Assembly (NCBI GenBank): GCA_013423325.1
Contig: BLJB01000271.1
Location: forward strand, 126,820 to 190,819
From: Usnea hakonensis
Lineage: Eukaryota > Ascomycota > Lecanoromycetes > Lecanorales > Parmeliaceae
Length of the DNA stretch: 64,000 nucleotides
Direction of reading: 5' to 3'
The translations under genes were made by a program, and so were the position numbers. The notes below the pieces were generated by a model. It was not told the DNA's origin and searched no databases. It saw only the letters and a list, made by a program, of their open reading frames with translations. Below are positions 45,851 through 57,001 of the stretch, piece after piece. Numbering within the stretch: the stretch's first letter is position 1; every line of letters begins with the position of its first letter.

Positions 45851-46746
45851 TTCCCTGATCCAAAACACCTAGTAGAGCGGTCGCGGTATGAACTGTGTGA
45901 ATCAAGGAGCAGTTGCAGTTGGATTTTGGTATGTCTGTGAGAGAGCTGGGACAAATAAGGGAAGCTGTCCGAACTGCTTCCCTTCACTCTTGGTCCCAAA
46001 TTGTATTATAAACTCAGGTTAAAGGATCGACCGTGGGTATTTGTCTCAGGAGTAACTTCGTAGCAGCAGTCACCTTTTCTATTACAAGATCAGGAGTGCA
46101 GTGAGGTTGAAATAGGGAAATGAAAATGTGAGCCCAGATCTGGCGGTGAATGAGCTTTTCTAAACAGCTAAATAAGGTAGACTCTGGAACACGCTGCAGG
46201 CAAGCTCCCACAGGAAGTGGCGGTATTGAGCGCTTTATCTTTCATCTTGAACATAAATCATGGGTATCATATCGCAGTCGTCATCTCTGTATTGGATTCA
46301 TTTCGAATGGCAATGCAGCACAAACGTCTCTAAGAGGCCACTGCAAACGCCATTTGACAACCAAAAGCCTCCCAAAATGGCCTTGATTTGACCCTAGTGC
46401 ACACGGATGAGGGTCTCAGCTGGAGCAGGCAATGACTCGAGATGGAGCAAAGCATGCCTGAAGCATGGAATTTAGCCTTATTCGCATTTCCAGGCTCATT
46501 GGGTGTGAGTTGAATATTTGAATCTCCTTCATCTCCATGGCATATTGCTAGCTTTTCCAATTTCCTTTACTGTAAATCTTCTATACAGAGAAGTCGTCTA
46601 AGGTAAAGATGCCGAGTGCACTCCTGGCGCTAGACCACCCGCGCTAAGGCCAAAAGTAGCTAGCATGCGACGTCAAACGGGCAGGTCCAAGGCTCCAATA
46701 CTCAGTCCTCAGCCCTTGCGCATGAAGCAATCCCACCTTATTTACC
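45851..46746. other. Divergent promoter region, sacsin-BTB and syntaxin genes
   Basis: About 900 bp between start codons, with no gene or repeat recognised. Confidence 0.4.
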
Positions 46747-47686
46747 ATGTCTTTCGATCGGTCACCAGCTCTGGAGAGCCAGGTACGGCCTCCCAGGTAC
46801 TTCCCTAGTTTCGTGCTGACAGACAATCAAGCCCCCTACATACCGCCGTAGCGATGACCCCGAATATCAAGACGACCCCGAATTCAGCCGCTTCAGCGAA
46901 AGTCTTTCCGAACAGCTCTTCAGTCTAACATCAAAGATCGGCCGCCTGTCACAGCAATTGAATCTACTCGGCACAAAGCGGGACACAGAAAGAGTGAGAG
47001 AAAGAGTGCATGATCTCCTAGACGAGGCGAGAGACGGCTTCAAGGAAGTTGGGGAGGGCGTGAAGAGATTAACAACGTGGGAAGATTTGAATGTACGATA
47101 CCAGATTCGATCTCCCTGGTTCTCGAGTCATAGCTAATCCTGTCATCGGAAACAGGCGTCCCAAAAATACACCCAGCAGAAACTATCCCGGGAATTCCAA
47201 GCGTCAGGCACCGAGTTCCAATCCATACAACGTCTCGCCCTCGAAAAAGAGCGCGCATCAGCCTCCGCCGCTCGCACAGCCCTCGACTCAGCCGACGCCT
47301 CAAATCAACCATACTCTGACAGACCATCACAACAGCAATCGCAACTGCAAGAACAGGATCAGCTACGGCTGGCTTCGCAAGATGAAGTGGATTTTCAGGA
47401 CTCGCTGATTGTAGAGCGAGAGTCGGAGATTCGAAATATCGAGCAAAGCGTTGGAGAACTGAATGAGCTGTTCAGAGACGTGGCGCATATCGTGCACGAG
47501 CAGGGAGGGCAGCTTGATACAATAAGTGGGAACGTGGAGAATGTGGCTACGGACACACGGCATGCGGATGTAGAGCTGAGGAGCGCGAGTCGGTATCAAA
47601 AGAATGCGAGGAGCAAGGCGTGTTGTTTGCTGGTGATTCTTGCTGTAGTATTGGTCATTATAGTCCTGGCCGTGGTATTAGGATGA
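46747..47686 (+). CDS. Endosomal/vacuolar t-SNARE syntaxin (Pep12/Vam3 class)
   Basis: Three exons: 46747-46782, 46832-47092 and 47156-47686, giving 275 aa. Exon 1 encodes only 12 residues. The N-terminal helical Habc region includes 'LSEQLFSLTSKIGRLSQQLNLLGTKRDTERVRERVHDLL'. A Gln-rich linker follows. The SNARE motif is 'IVERESEIRNIEQSVGELNELFRDVAHIVHEQGGQLDTI', with the central zero-layer Gln in 'HEQGGQLD'. The C-terminal anchor is 'ACCLLVILAVVLVIIVLAVVLG'. Qa-SNAREs of this class drive fusion at the prevacuolar endosome or vacuole. Assignment to Pep12 rather than Vam3 is tentative. As a tail-anchored protein it would be a predicted client of the GET pathway encoded at the left end. Confidence 0.88.
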
Positions 47687-47844
47687 AGAGGTGGATGCTG
47701 ATAATTGATGTATGGCGGCTTGTCTCCCTGGAGCATTTCTGGCGTTTTGGCGCAGCCTAGCAAACATGAAGCCGGACACGTTTATACATTCTGTCAAATT
47801 ATGCAAAGCCATATATACACTTTCCCCCTCTGCTCCTCGCTCTT

Positions 47845-48591
47845 CTACATTCCCACGAACCTCCCCAACCTCATCCTCCACCCCTCCCAACTATTCAACT
47901 TAGGCCTAACATCCAAATAAAAAGCCAACCCGCCACCCCTCCCCCGATAAAAATCAATCACATACTCCACCCCTACCCCCTCACACCTCTCCACCACCCA
48001 ATCATGCCGATCAAACGGACCCTCATAACCCCACAACCCCAACCACCGCGCCCTCGGACTCACCTTCCCACTATCCCCACTAAAACTCCGCAGCATGGGC
48101 CCATTGCACGTCCTGTTCTGAGCTTGCGCGAACCGCTTTTCCCACCCCTTGATCTCGGCCCACGCGCGCTCGTTGACGGCGTTGTGGATCGGCACGACGG
48201 TCGCCATGTCTTTGGCGTCGGGGGAGTGGTTTTTGCGACGCATGGCTTCGAAGAACATTTTTTCGGACGGGTAGATCCAATTCGAGGAAACGCCGTTTGG
48301 GTCGTGGGACGGTGCTGATGAGGGCGTTGGTGTTGTGGTGTTTGGGGAGAGCTCGGCGCGCGGGATGGAGCTTATGACGCGGGAGGAGGGTAGGGGGTGG
48401 GGGTTGGAGGGCGGGAGTTGAGGAGTGGGAGATGGCGAGGTGGACGGGGAGGAAGGGGGGGGTGGTCGGGGGCGCTCTTCTTTGGCGGCGGTTTCGAGCC
48501 ATGCGGCGCGGGCGGAGGGATCGACTGGGCATGCGGATGGTGGGAGTTCGTTTGGAGGGGATTGAACTGTGCTTGAGGAGGTGTTTCCCAT
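47845..48591 (-). CDS. CYT2: Cytochrome c1 heme lyase (CYT2-like holocytochrome synthase)
   Basis: Single-exon gene of 248 aa. The N-terminus has a Cys-Pro heme-regulatory-type motif ('SACPVDPSARAAWL'). A Pro/Ser-rich linker leads to the catalytic domain: 'WIYPSEKMFFEAMRRKNHSPDA', 'VVPIHNAVNERAWAEIKGWE', 'FDRHDWVVERC' and 'VIDFYRGRGGGLAFYLDVRPKLNSWEGWRMR'. These enzymes attach heme covalently to the CXXCH motif of apocytochromes in the mitochondrial intermembrane space. The single CPVD and the pattern after it resemble the c1 enzyme (CYT2) more than the c enzyme (CYC3). It is divergent from MVD1, with 202 bp between starts. Confidence 0.85.
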   Translation of the reverse strand: MGNTSSSTVQSPPNELPPSACPVDPSARAAWLETAAKEERPRPPPPSSPSTSPSPTPQLPPSNPHPLPSSRVISSIPRAELSPNTTTPTPSSAPSHDPNGVSSNWIYPSEKMFFEAMRRKNHSPDAKDMATVVPIHNAVNERAWAEIKGWEKRFAQAQNRTCNGPMLRSFSGDSGKVSPRARWLGLWGYEGPFDRHDWVVERCEGVGVEYVIDFYRGRGGGLAFYLDVRPKLNSWEGWRMRLGRFVGM

Positions 48592-48793
48592 GGCGAAGAG
48601 GTGAGGAGTCTGTCACATGTATAGCATGCAGAAGAAGAGGATCATCGGAGGTCAAAACCGAGGTTTAGCCACCGAGGATTGGACCAATGAGCAAACAGCT
48701 CGAAGGAAATGATATGTCGATTGGAATATGCAAATATATAGAATGAACGGCTGACCTTTGATGGCCTTTGTGAGACAATAACCATTTCCTCAA
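48592..48793. promoter_or_regulatory. Bidirectional promoter with palindromic CCAAT pair
   Basis: This 202-bp gap separates the start codons of the divergent heme-lyase and MVD1 genes. It contains ATTGGACCAAT at 48678-48688, so a CCAAT box reads in both directions. CCAAT is bound by the Hap2/3/5 (HapB/C/E) complex, which in fungi regulates respiratory, heme and iron genes and affects sterol genes. Functional use here is inferred. Confidence 0.5.
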
Positions 48794-50069
48794 ATGGCCC
48801 CCTTCCACAATAGTAGGGTCTACCTAGCGAGTGACCAGGACGCCGACCAGAAGATCTACCGCGCGAGCACCACCGCTCCAGTGAACATCGCCGTGATCAA
48901 GTACCGACATCCCTCCACCTCCTTCAGTTGAGCAGCTCTGATAGATTCCTACTAGGTATTGGGGCAAACGCGACCCTTCCCTGAATCTCCCAACCAATTC
49001 CTCCCTCTCAGTCACCCTCTCTCAATCCGACCTCCGCACCCACACCACCGCTTCCTGCTCCTCTACCTTTACAGGCCCAGACACCCTACTTTTGAACAAT
49101 GCTCCTCAATCTCTCTCCACGCCACGCTCTCTCGCCTGCCTAAAGTCTCTGCGCGCTCTCCGATCAGAGCTCGAAGACGCCGATCCTTCTTTACCAAAAC
49201 TATCGACCCGCCCTCTCAAATTGGTGAGCGCCAACAACTTCCCCACGGCCGCCGGGCTTGCATCTTCGGCTGCTGGCTTTGCAGCTCTAGTGCGTGCCAT
49301 AGCCGACTTGTACGAACTCCCCCAATCGCCTACCGAGCTCTCCCTCATAGCGCGCCAAGGCAGCGGTTCGGCGTGCAGGAGTCTGTTGGGTGGTTATGTC
49401 GCATGGGACCATGGCACACGAGACGACGGATCAGACAGCCGTGCTCGGCTCGTCGCGCCAAAAAGTCACTGGCCAGACATGAAGGCCCTCATCCTGGTAG
49501 TCAGCGCTGCAAAGAAGGGCGTAAGCAGTACGACGGGCATGCAGACGACGGTGCAGACGTCGAGTCTTTTTCAAACGAGAACGAAGGAAGTGGTGCCGAA
49601 AAGAATGGCGGAGATGGAACAGGCGATACAATCTAGGGATTTCGAGACGTTTGCAAGGGTGACGATGAGGGAGAGTAATTCTTTTCACGCCACTTGCTTG
49701 GACACCGATCCGCCAATCTTCTACCTCAACGACGTCAGCAGAGCTGCTATAAAAGCTGTCGAAGAAACGAATGAGAAGGCCGGACGAACCATAGCGGCGT
49801 ATACGTTCGATGCGGGACCAAACGCCGTCATTTATTACCAAGAAGCTGATGAACACGCCGTGTTGGAGACTTTCGTGCCGATCCTCCAGTCAAAAGAAGG
49901 CTGGGGCAAGATGAACACCAACATCGATGGTCCGGGGCCTGCGAGTCCCCAAGTTGTGGAGGCGCTGGAAGCGGGCGTTAGCAGGGTTATATTGACAAGT
50001 GTGGGAGAGGGACCAATTAGTGTACAGGAGCATCTGATTGATGATGAAGGAAAGGCTGTGGATACTTGA
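48794..50069 (+). CDS. MVD1: Diphosphomevalonate decarboxylase (mevalonate pathway)
   Basis: Two exons, 48794-48900 and 48956-50069, giving 406 aa. The intron has GTACCG...TAG ends. This enzyme (ERG19/MVD1) converts mevalonate diphosphate to isopentenyl diphosphate with ATP, in the cytosol. Signatures are 'YRASTTAPVNIAVIKYWGKRD' at the N-terminus (across the splice joint), 'LVSANNFPTAAGLASSAAGFAAL' (GHMP kinase ATP-loop type), 'RQGSGSACRSLLGGYVAWD' and 'VVSAAKKGVSSTTGMQ'. The N-terminal extension before 'KIYRAS' is longer than usual by about 15 residues, so the true start could differ or an extra small exon may exist. Its product ultimately feeds the geranylgeranyl diphosphate synthase encoded at 59.3 kb. 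Confidence 0.92.
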
Positions 50070-50103
50070 TGATTGATCATATACCCGCTATGTTGCTATA
50101 TCA

Positions 50104-53100
50104 TCAACCGAAAAGTGGTAGTCGGTCGAAGTTCTTCACGGATGGTGCCTCTCTCTTTTTGTCTCCTTCCAGAGTATCCCACAACACCCCTTCTCCTTTT
50201 GGCCTATGTTCCTCTTCATCAACCCCTTTCTGCTCAACCGCATTCGTAACATTGTTCGAAAACACTTCATCAAGACACCCCTTACACAACTCCACAACCT
50301 CAACCATAGCATTCTCCACAGCCGCAGCTCGCTCCCTCATCCCTCTCCTCATCAACCCAACAACCAACCTCTCCACCTCTTCATTGACAGCATTGATCCT
50401 GTCAATCAGTCTTCCAACGCTATTGACCAAATACTCCTCCTCATACACACTCCCCTTCTTGCCTCTCGCTCTCTTCCTCTCCTCCCTCCGCCTATTCTTG
50501 GACGTCCGCCTCGTAGCATTCGTCCCCACCGTTCCGGTCCGATCCGTGTACCGCGTTAGCAATGTACCTCCCATGGTCGACGCATCCGTTGTAGCAAGAG
50601 AGACATTGTCCGGAATATCAGCTCCGCTATTGCCATCGCCCTCAAAGAACCCCAAGGGATCCTCAGCTTTCTTCATTCGCAGTTCGCGTATTCGGCGTAT
50701 CTGTGCACTGAGCTGGCTTTTGCAGTCTGCTAGCAGCTCGGTCATAGAGGCCATACCTTCTCCCAAACCGCTGTCGATGACTGATTCGAGTAAGTCGGGT
50801 CGTTGATGCAGTCCGACGATGCGGATGGCATCAGCGAAGAAGTATCCTTTGCAAAAGATACGGCCTGCGGTGGCGACGTCGGCGAGATAGTCGAGATGGA
50901 TCGTTGCAGCAGAGAAGTAGTCCTTGGATTCCGAGAGGGAATCTGCGAGTGTCTGGGCGAGGGACCGGAGCCGGGATTGTGGCAGAGGTGCGAGGGTGGC
51001 GCAGGAGAGAGATTCTTTCCATAGATGGGCTTGACGGAAAGCCTCGCTTGCGGAAAGATATTCGCTTAGGTACTCATAAGCTACTCCAGCTTCTTTGAAC
51101 TTCCCATTCTGCTGAAGGAAATCGGCATAAAGGCGCATTATCGCCCTGAGCTGATCCTCTTGGTAGCGGTAGAAGTCTAGAGCTTCTGGGTACAAGCCGT
51201 GCTTTATGGTGTATTCCTTGACCTCATCAAATGCACTTAAATCGCAAAGATGCCTCAGAGCCTTCTTGAATCGGCCGAGATAATTATCGATGGAGAAGTT
51301 TTTCCGCAGTACAGACATATTCTGCAAATTTCGCAGAAAAGGAAGGTATTCTTTAGGATCCTTCTGAGATTGCTGTGCAACTAGCAACGCCAGCTCAAGG
51401 TCGTAAAGTCCAAGTGCATTGTCGTAAAGCCGATTGACGTCAGCTAGGAAACAGATATGCTCTATCGCAGCGTCTACTAGGTCCGAGTTCTTACTTCTCA
51501 ACCCAGCGATTTGAGTCATACCAGCATCAAGATCCGGGGGTACCTTACAAACATGAGCTGTGACGATATTTTGAAAATGGGTGGAGGTACGATTCTTCAG
51601 AGCGTCCAGGAATGCGTTACAAATTCGATTCACCTTGGAGGTTTTGGCGTCTTTACTCTCGACATCTGAAGCGTCTTGTAAAATATAATCTCCAGGGACA
51701 GTCTCTCTGTACATGGTTTCAGACACATTCTCTTCCTTCAGCTGCGACAGGAAAAGATCAATATGCTCGACCTTCTTCACTTGATCAATGAATATTCCCA
51801 CATTCGAAAGGAACTGCTGCATTGCATGGTCGTGCAATATGTTCATATCTACCCTTTGATTTCTGCATGCTAAGAACGCTTTCTTATATTTTCTCTTGCT
51901 AATATTGTCTCGAATCCCTGCAAGTACCAGCGCTCTGGGATATATGGTTTCCAGATTACCTCTTGGCATCTGTAGGACCAAGGCAAAGATCGAAGGCATG
52001 ACTGTCACAAGTTTGGCGCCCCGTTCGATGCTACGGCATCGTTCATCCGATTCGGGTGTATCAGGAGGTATCTCGAGGCCTATTGCAATTACTGTTAGGC
52101 AGAAGCGAGCGATTGGATCCATGGGAACTTGCCTTCAGTGTCTGACCTGAGATGAACAAATTTCAGTAGATGTTGACTGGTGGTGAAGATCAGGTGCGCG
52201 GGCGTCACAAGAAGTGAAGTACAATTCTTGGCGAGGCGGCGCTCATTGGCAAAGAGAGTGCCATTCTCAGCAATACTAAAGATGACATCTTTGTTGGCCC
52301 TCGTTTCAGTACCTTTGGCCAAGCGATCGACAGCGTGCTTGACCTCGAAGCCGCAGACCACGGCATCAATTCTCTGTGAGGAGAAAGGCAAGAGGGCCAG
52401 TTCTATACCATTTATATTATGGTTATTGAAACTTTGAAATCTGTCTTCCATGTCCTTGCTGATTGGTGTGCCATCGTGGTCTATTGCAATATATGTCTTC
52501 GGTTGCGAAACCCATGAATCTCTGATCATGCCTTCGACATTGGCATCACGCATTTGAAATTGACTCGTCTGAGATCCCTTTTCTCCAATAGCAGTAAGTG
52601 TAGAACTGTCCACACTTTTTGAGAAAATAAGACTTGCGTTGCCGCTGAAAGAAACCTGTAGATACAGCCTGTCTTGACCCATGATCTCATCTATACTTGT
52701 CGCCCTGAAGTAATAAGTGAACCTGCAGATCGGAGGGTTCTGGACCATTGATGACAGTGGCCACTCGAATTCATTGTACCCTTGGTGGTGTAAAACCAAA
52801 ATAACAGCCGTAGTATGAGGAAATGCGCGGATCGTAATTGCGACATCAATAATGTTACTGTTGATCTCTATCTCATGCAGTGCCATAGGAGGTGGAACAT
52901 TTGCCAGTCGCATGGGTGTTAATTTCAGATATCCTGGAGATTATGAGCAAAGCATTCATGCAGAGTATCTATGACTTACTTCCGTCAACAACAGCAACAA
53001 TTCCGTGATCATCTGGCGGCGACGTAGGATGTGTCGTGACAACTGAGGCGTAAGCGATTCTTTGGATGCTTCCTAACGATCCTGGCTCAATATATCTCAA

Positions 53101-54244
53101 ATGAGCGATCAGTAAATATCGAATGCTCACCTTGGCCATGTAAAGTGAGATGCAGTGCTTTCTCTGGATGCCATTTCAAAGAGATTCGTTCCGTGCATGT
53201 TTCTTTTGGGAACAAGAAGATCTCTTGCTTCAAGTAGTAGTGATAGTTTCCCATGGTCCACAGCTGAGCCCTATCATTGTAGAGTACAGCAAGGACGGAG
53301 GAGTCCACATTCCAGCCTAGAGAGACTCGAGAGGCCCAAGTACTCACATCTCCACGGTCCAACCGCAAGTCGAATTGTCCGTGGCGTAGACCATTCCTTT
53401 CAAAGAAAACTACTCTGACTGAGTCATTGAGACGCTGCACACCAGCTAAGAGATTTCCGACAGGCCTCCAGCTTAAAGCGCCCACCAAGCCATCAACTGG
53501 CTCACTGACGCTGTCGAGGACACCTTCTCTCGAGAAAACGCGAATGACTCGACGTGAGTCCAATTCAATGCTGTTGATTGCAAGGTAAGCACCATCTCCG
53601 CGCCAGCTGATCGTCGTCTCCTTTATATCGTCTGCATCGAGTACACCCTCATCAACAGTTTCAGGTACGGTAGGATCCCGGAGGGCTCTGGCCTTTTTCC
53701 CTTTGAATTGAGTTTCTTTCTTTCCCCAACCAACAGATACATGATTTGAGGCTTTCAGATCATCAGAGGTTAACGAGATGTCAATAACATTCTCAAAGTC
53801 TCTAGTCATGTAAAGTAGAGTGGAAGCTCTTGTCGTGATAGCAAGAAGCTCTTCATCAGGGGACCAAGCAGCAGCGGAGATACCTGCATCAACAGAGCCA
53901 ATAATTTCAATCTTGTCTTCTCCAGCTTGTGGCTCTTCGCGGATCACTACAATATCTCCACCTGCAAGAACTAGATATATTGTGAAAGAATCAGGAAAGT
54001 AGTGCAAATCCAAAATCTCGTCACACTCAAGATTCGGCAGCGGACATTGTGCATCCCAGGCTGCTATTGGCTCGAACACTTTTTCGTACTTCTTCCATCG
54101 TTTGAGCTCCAACAACACATTGTTTTTGGTGGGACCAAAGGCGCATATCACGCTATCACTTGCAACATCCCAAGCGGATGCAGTGATTTTGAGTCCTGGC
54201 GGGCTCGTTAATAAGGAGCGATGGATACTTTTAAGATTGCGCAT
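50104..54244 (-). CDS. ELP1: Elongator complex subunit 1 (ELP1/IKI3)
   Basis: Four exons on the minus strand: 54244-53131, 53081-52980, 52933-52133 and 52079-50104, giving 1330 aa. Elp1 is the scaffold of Elongator, which modifies wobble uridines of tRNAs. The N-terminal half is WD40-like ('AAWSPDEELLAITTRASTLLYMTRDFE', 'SWRGDGAYLAINSIE'). The C-terminal half has TPR-like helices and 'CRSIERGAKLVTVMPSIFALVLQMPRGNLETIYPRALVLAGIR'. A basic 'RRTSKNRRREERKRARGKKGS' region near residue 1200 matches the conserved tRNA-binding segment. The third intron, 52080-52132, starts with GC (GAAG|GCAAGT) and ends TAG. Splicing it gives 'SDTEGLEIPPDTPESDERC', which fits the family. The gene ends only 34 bp from the MVD1 stop, so the two converge tightly. 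Confidence 0.93.
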
Positions 54245-54739
54245 CACTTCAAACGAGAGGGCAAATGCTCATCCCAACGTCAAACATTTGAAAGACTACT
54301 AAACTTTTGAAGTTAAATGTTGGGGTCCTTCATATAACATCTGTCGAGTTATGAATATACCAGTACAAACTTCAGTCGAGACCTAGGTAAGTAGTGTACT
54401 GTGTAGAGTAGAGCGGCAGGCAGAAGATGGCTACGCTAAGTTAGTAATTCTGGATACTACACCCGATCAGGAATAAAGCGACCGCCGCTCTACGAGCACG
54501 AACAGAAGGTGAAGCACTCTCCTGCAGCCAAGGTTTTTGGAAGGTTCACGTCGACGATACACATTATTCAGAAGCTAATCGATCGGGACTTGGTCGACCC
54601 TGTTGCCAAACTGTATATTCTCTTCATACATCTTACTCATTATATTATATTCCTAAATTTCGTCCACGCAGCACCTTTTTTTGATCCGCTGATGTCGACC
54701 GTCACCCAGTAAGTCGTCTGTTGTTTCCGCCGCATGTGC

Positions 54740-55139
54740 AAGTACCAACGAGGTTCAGTGAGAACGGTGTTGAGCTTCTCGGTTGGAACGCTAGGGACTA
54801 GGCGAAAGAGGAACGGGAAGAGCTTATAATTGCGGCAAACGGCAAGGTGCCAGCTACGGAATATCTAGATTTGGTTTCATCCACGCAGAGCTTTGTATCA
54901 TCAGGATCAAGGAGGTTCATCTGGATGAAGAGAAGTGGGAGATCGTAAGGATCGTTGGCAAGAGATGAAGGGAAAAGGGCTATGAATACAAGGTGTACTG
55001 GAAGGAGACATGGCTACTCGAACGCGAGTTAGGAAACGCATAGGGACTGCGGCGGAAGTTTGAGGCGAAACACCAGGCGCAGGGGAGACAAACGGGGAAG
55101 ACCAGCACGTGCAGACAAGGGTCGATGATCGCCAATTAA
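54740..55139 (+). mobile_element. Degenerate chromodomain fragment, probable transposon or repeat-family relic
   Basis: From 54915 the plus strand reads as a chromodomain: 'EKWEIVRIVGKR', stop, 'REKGYEYKVYWKETWLLE', 'RELGNA', stop, 'GLRRKFEAKHQAQ', ending at TAA 55137-55139. The aromatic residues W, Y/Y and W of the methyl-lysine cage pattern are present. The internal TGA (54966-54968) and TAG (55041-55043) sit where related sequences usually have Arg and Gln. This is consistent with CGA to TGA and CAG to TAG transitions. Sequence just upstream (about 54740-54910) also looks coding in pieces ('ELIIAANGKVPATEYLDL'). Chromodomains occur in integrases of Ty3-type elements and in repeat-associated fungal proteins; which this is cannot be decided here. 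Confidence 0.6.
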
Positions 55140-55160
55140 TTTTTTCTTGTTCGACCTTGG

Positions 55161-55196
55161 AGTACACAAATACCATATTACATGATCACATCATTG
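55161..55196 (+). repeat. Imperfect direct repeat, copy 1
   Basis: AGTACACAAATACCATATTA followed by CATGATCACATCATT. It is nearly the same as the copy at 56463-56496, with differences that are mostly C/T or G/A transitions. Confidence 0.65.
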
Positions 55197-56462
55197 CTAC
55201 GGTTACTGTCATTGCGATAGAGATCCAGTGGAATTCCACCCAATTACGTTCAAAGCCTGCACCAAATCCTAATGGTGCAACGTTCCAAGCTGGCCCTCAC
55301 ATGCACTCGCATTCATCGAGTACTATTTGACTGCCAGGTACCATTCGTGTATTACGCCTCCTGCAGGGTCTGGTAAAAGTTGTGCATATCGACAGACCTG
55401 GTGAAAGGATCGATTTGATAGACGGTGTTTTAATTAAACACGAGAATGCTACCCTTAGGAGTATGACATCAGGGTCCAAAAGTGCTTAGAAGAAGGCAAA
55501 CCATCCTACTCCACTACCGAATATTGGAGCATATGGTTCCGGCAACAAGCGAAGATTCTTTAGAAGCGTGCACACTCCATTCCTCAATAGCAGGCAGACC
55601 AGCTATTCAATCAACGGCTGGCCACTATACAAGCCACTCTACAAGCAGCTTTGCAAGTCACTCCGCGTGCTCCGCAAGAGGTCCAGAAAGAGGAGGACAA
55701 ACAGCTACTGCCGCAGGCAATTGTGGAAGAAGATGTGGAGAACGCTGCGGAGAAGCAAGAGCCACAGCTACTGCACCAGGCCACTGTTGAGGATACCACG
55801 GAGAGCAACACGGAGAGGACGGCAACAGCATGCCTGACAGCAAGAGTACCCTGTCTACAATCCCACGCCTGTGCACCACACCATCTTCTGGAGACCCAGC
55901 TGCATGCCTCAACAATGCACTACTTTTCGCCTACGAGCATGCTTTGGTTCTCGCACCCAACGCCCTGCCCGTCTAGATTATAAACTCGGAAGGCATGGAA
56001 GCTACAGGGTCAGGATAAATGTTGCACTGCAACAGGAAAGCAATGGAAATGGCCAGGCATTGGTAGAACAGCTGTCATTGGCGGAATTTAGCCCTATCAA
56101 GGCAGTTTCACTTCGGCAATACCTCGGACAATGCGCCATTCGCCTTCTTTTCATTGGATTCGGATCGTGAGGATTCATTTGCTACCAGATTTACGGCCAG
56201 AGAAGGAGCCACCAAAAGCACTTGTTTTCAGCGATTTCTCACTTTACACACATGCATAGGTCTTCCCCCAGCATACTCAGGCTCAGCACTACCATCACCT
56301 CGCTGTCGCTACTACTAGCCATGAGGGCATGGCCTGGTTTCTTTTTGTGGGCACTTGTTACGAATTCCTTCCCCAGGCATCCATATTTGGCCTAGCGCGG
56401 CTTGGCAGCACACATATCTGGCTGCAGAGGCCCGGTAGATACTCTTTCTTCTACATGCATTA

Positions 56463-56496
56463 GTACACATTACCGTATTATATGATCACATCATTA
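56463..56496 (+). repeat. Imperfect direct repeat, copy 2
   Basis: AGTACACATTACCGTATTAT followed by ATGATCACATCATT. It lies 1.3 kb downstream of copy 1, in the same orientation. The pair could be remnants of long terminal repeats or of a duplicated insertion. Confidence 0.65.
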
Positions 56497-57001
56497 ATGT
56501 TCTATGACACTATCTTATGGTTTATATGTAGGAAAAGGTAGGCGTCTTCGTCGTAAGACCGAATATTATATAAAAGAGGGGATTGATATTAATAAAGAAG
56601 ATAAAGGTTTTCCTGTATACCTTTCAGACTGAGGGACTCGATTTATTAAGGGTCACGTACGGCCTCTTACGCTTCTTGCGAGTCTTGGTTCGGGTGAGCC
56701 ACATGTGTCACGGGAATTTGTCTACATCCATGCATGGCTACTCTTTTCAGACTGAGCGCTGCCACCGTAGCAGGGCCAATTATCTATTTTGAAGACAGGC
56801 GAAGACGGAGAAAGGTAAATTCAAGATGCTGAACGCATAGAACGTGGCCTAGCTTGGTCACAAGGACGAGAAGCTCAAACAACATGTCCTTGCTAGCCAT
56901 CGTAAATTTGCAAACAGAGATCAAGCAGGACAAAGGACTGACAGGCCACACATCCCCAGCACGGAAGTTTCTCACGAAAGCGCGAGCATCAACCACCACA
57001 T

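Larger units (their letters stand above)
54245..57001. other. Gene-poor island with transposon-like debris
   Basis: About 2.8 kb without an intact gene. It contains a chromodomain relic (54740-55139), two imperfect direct repeats 1.3 kb apart, and a 55480-55990 stretch in which several frames are open and Gln/Glu-rich. The latter looks like a decayed low-complexity coding segment that I cannot identify. Nonsense codons interrupt every frame with protein-like sequence. Confidence 0.5.

Noticed and set aside
55482..55983. Gln/Glu-rich overlapping frames suggesting a coding gene
   Set aside because: All frames are open for similar lengths and none shows a domain. Treated as part of the degenerate island.
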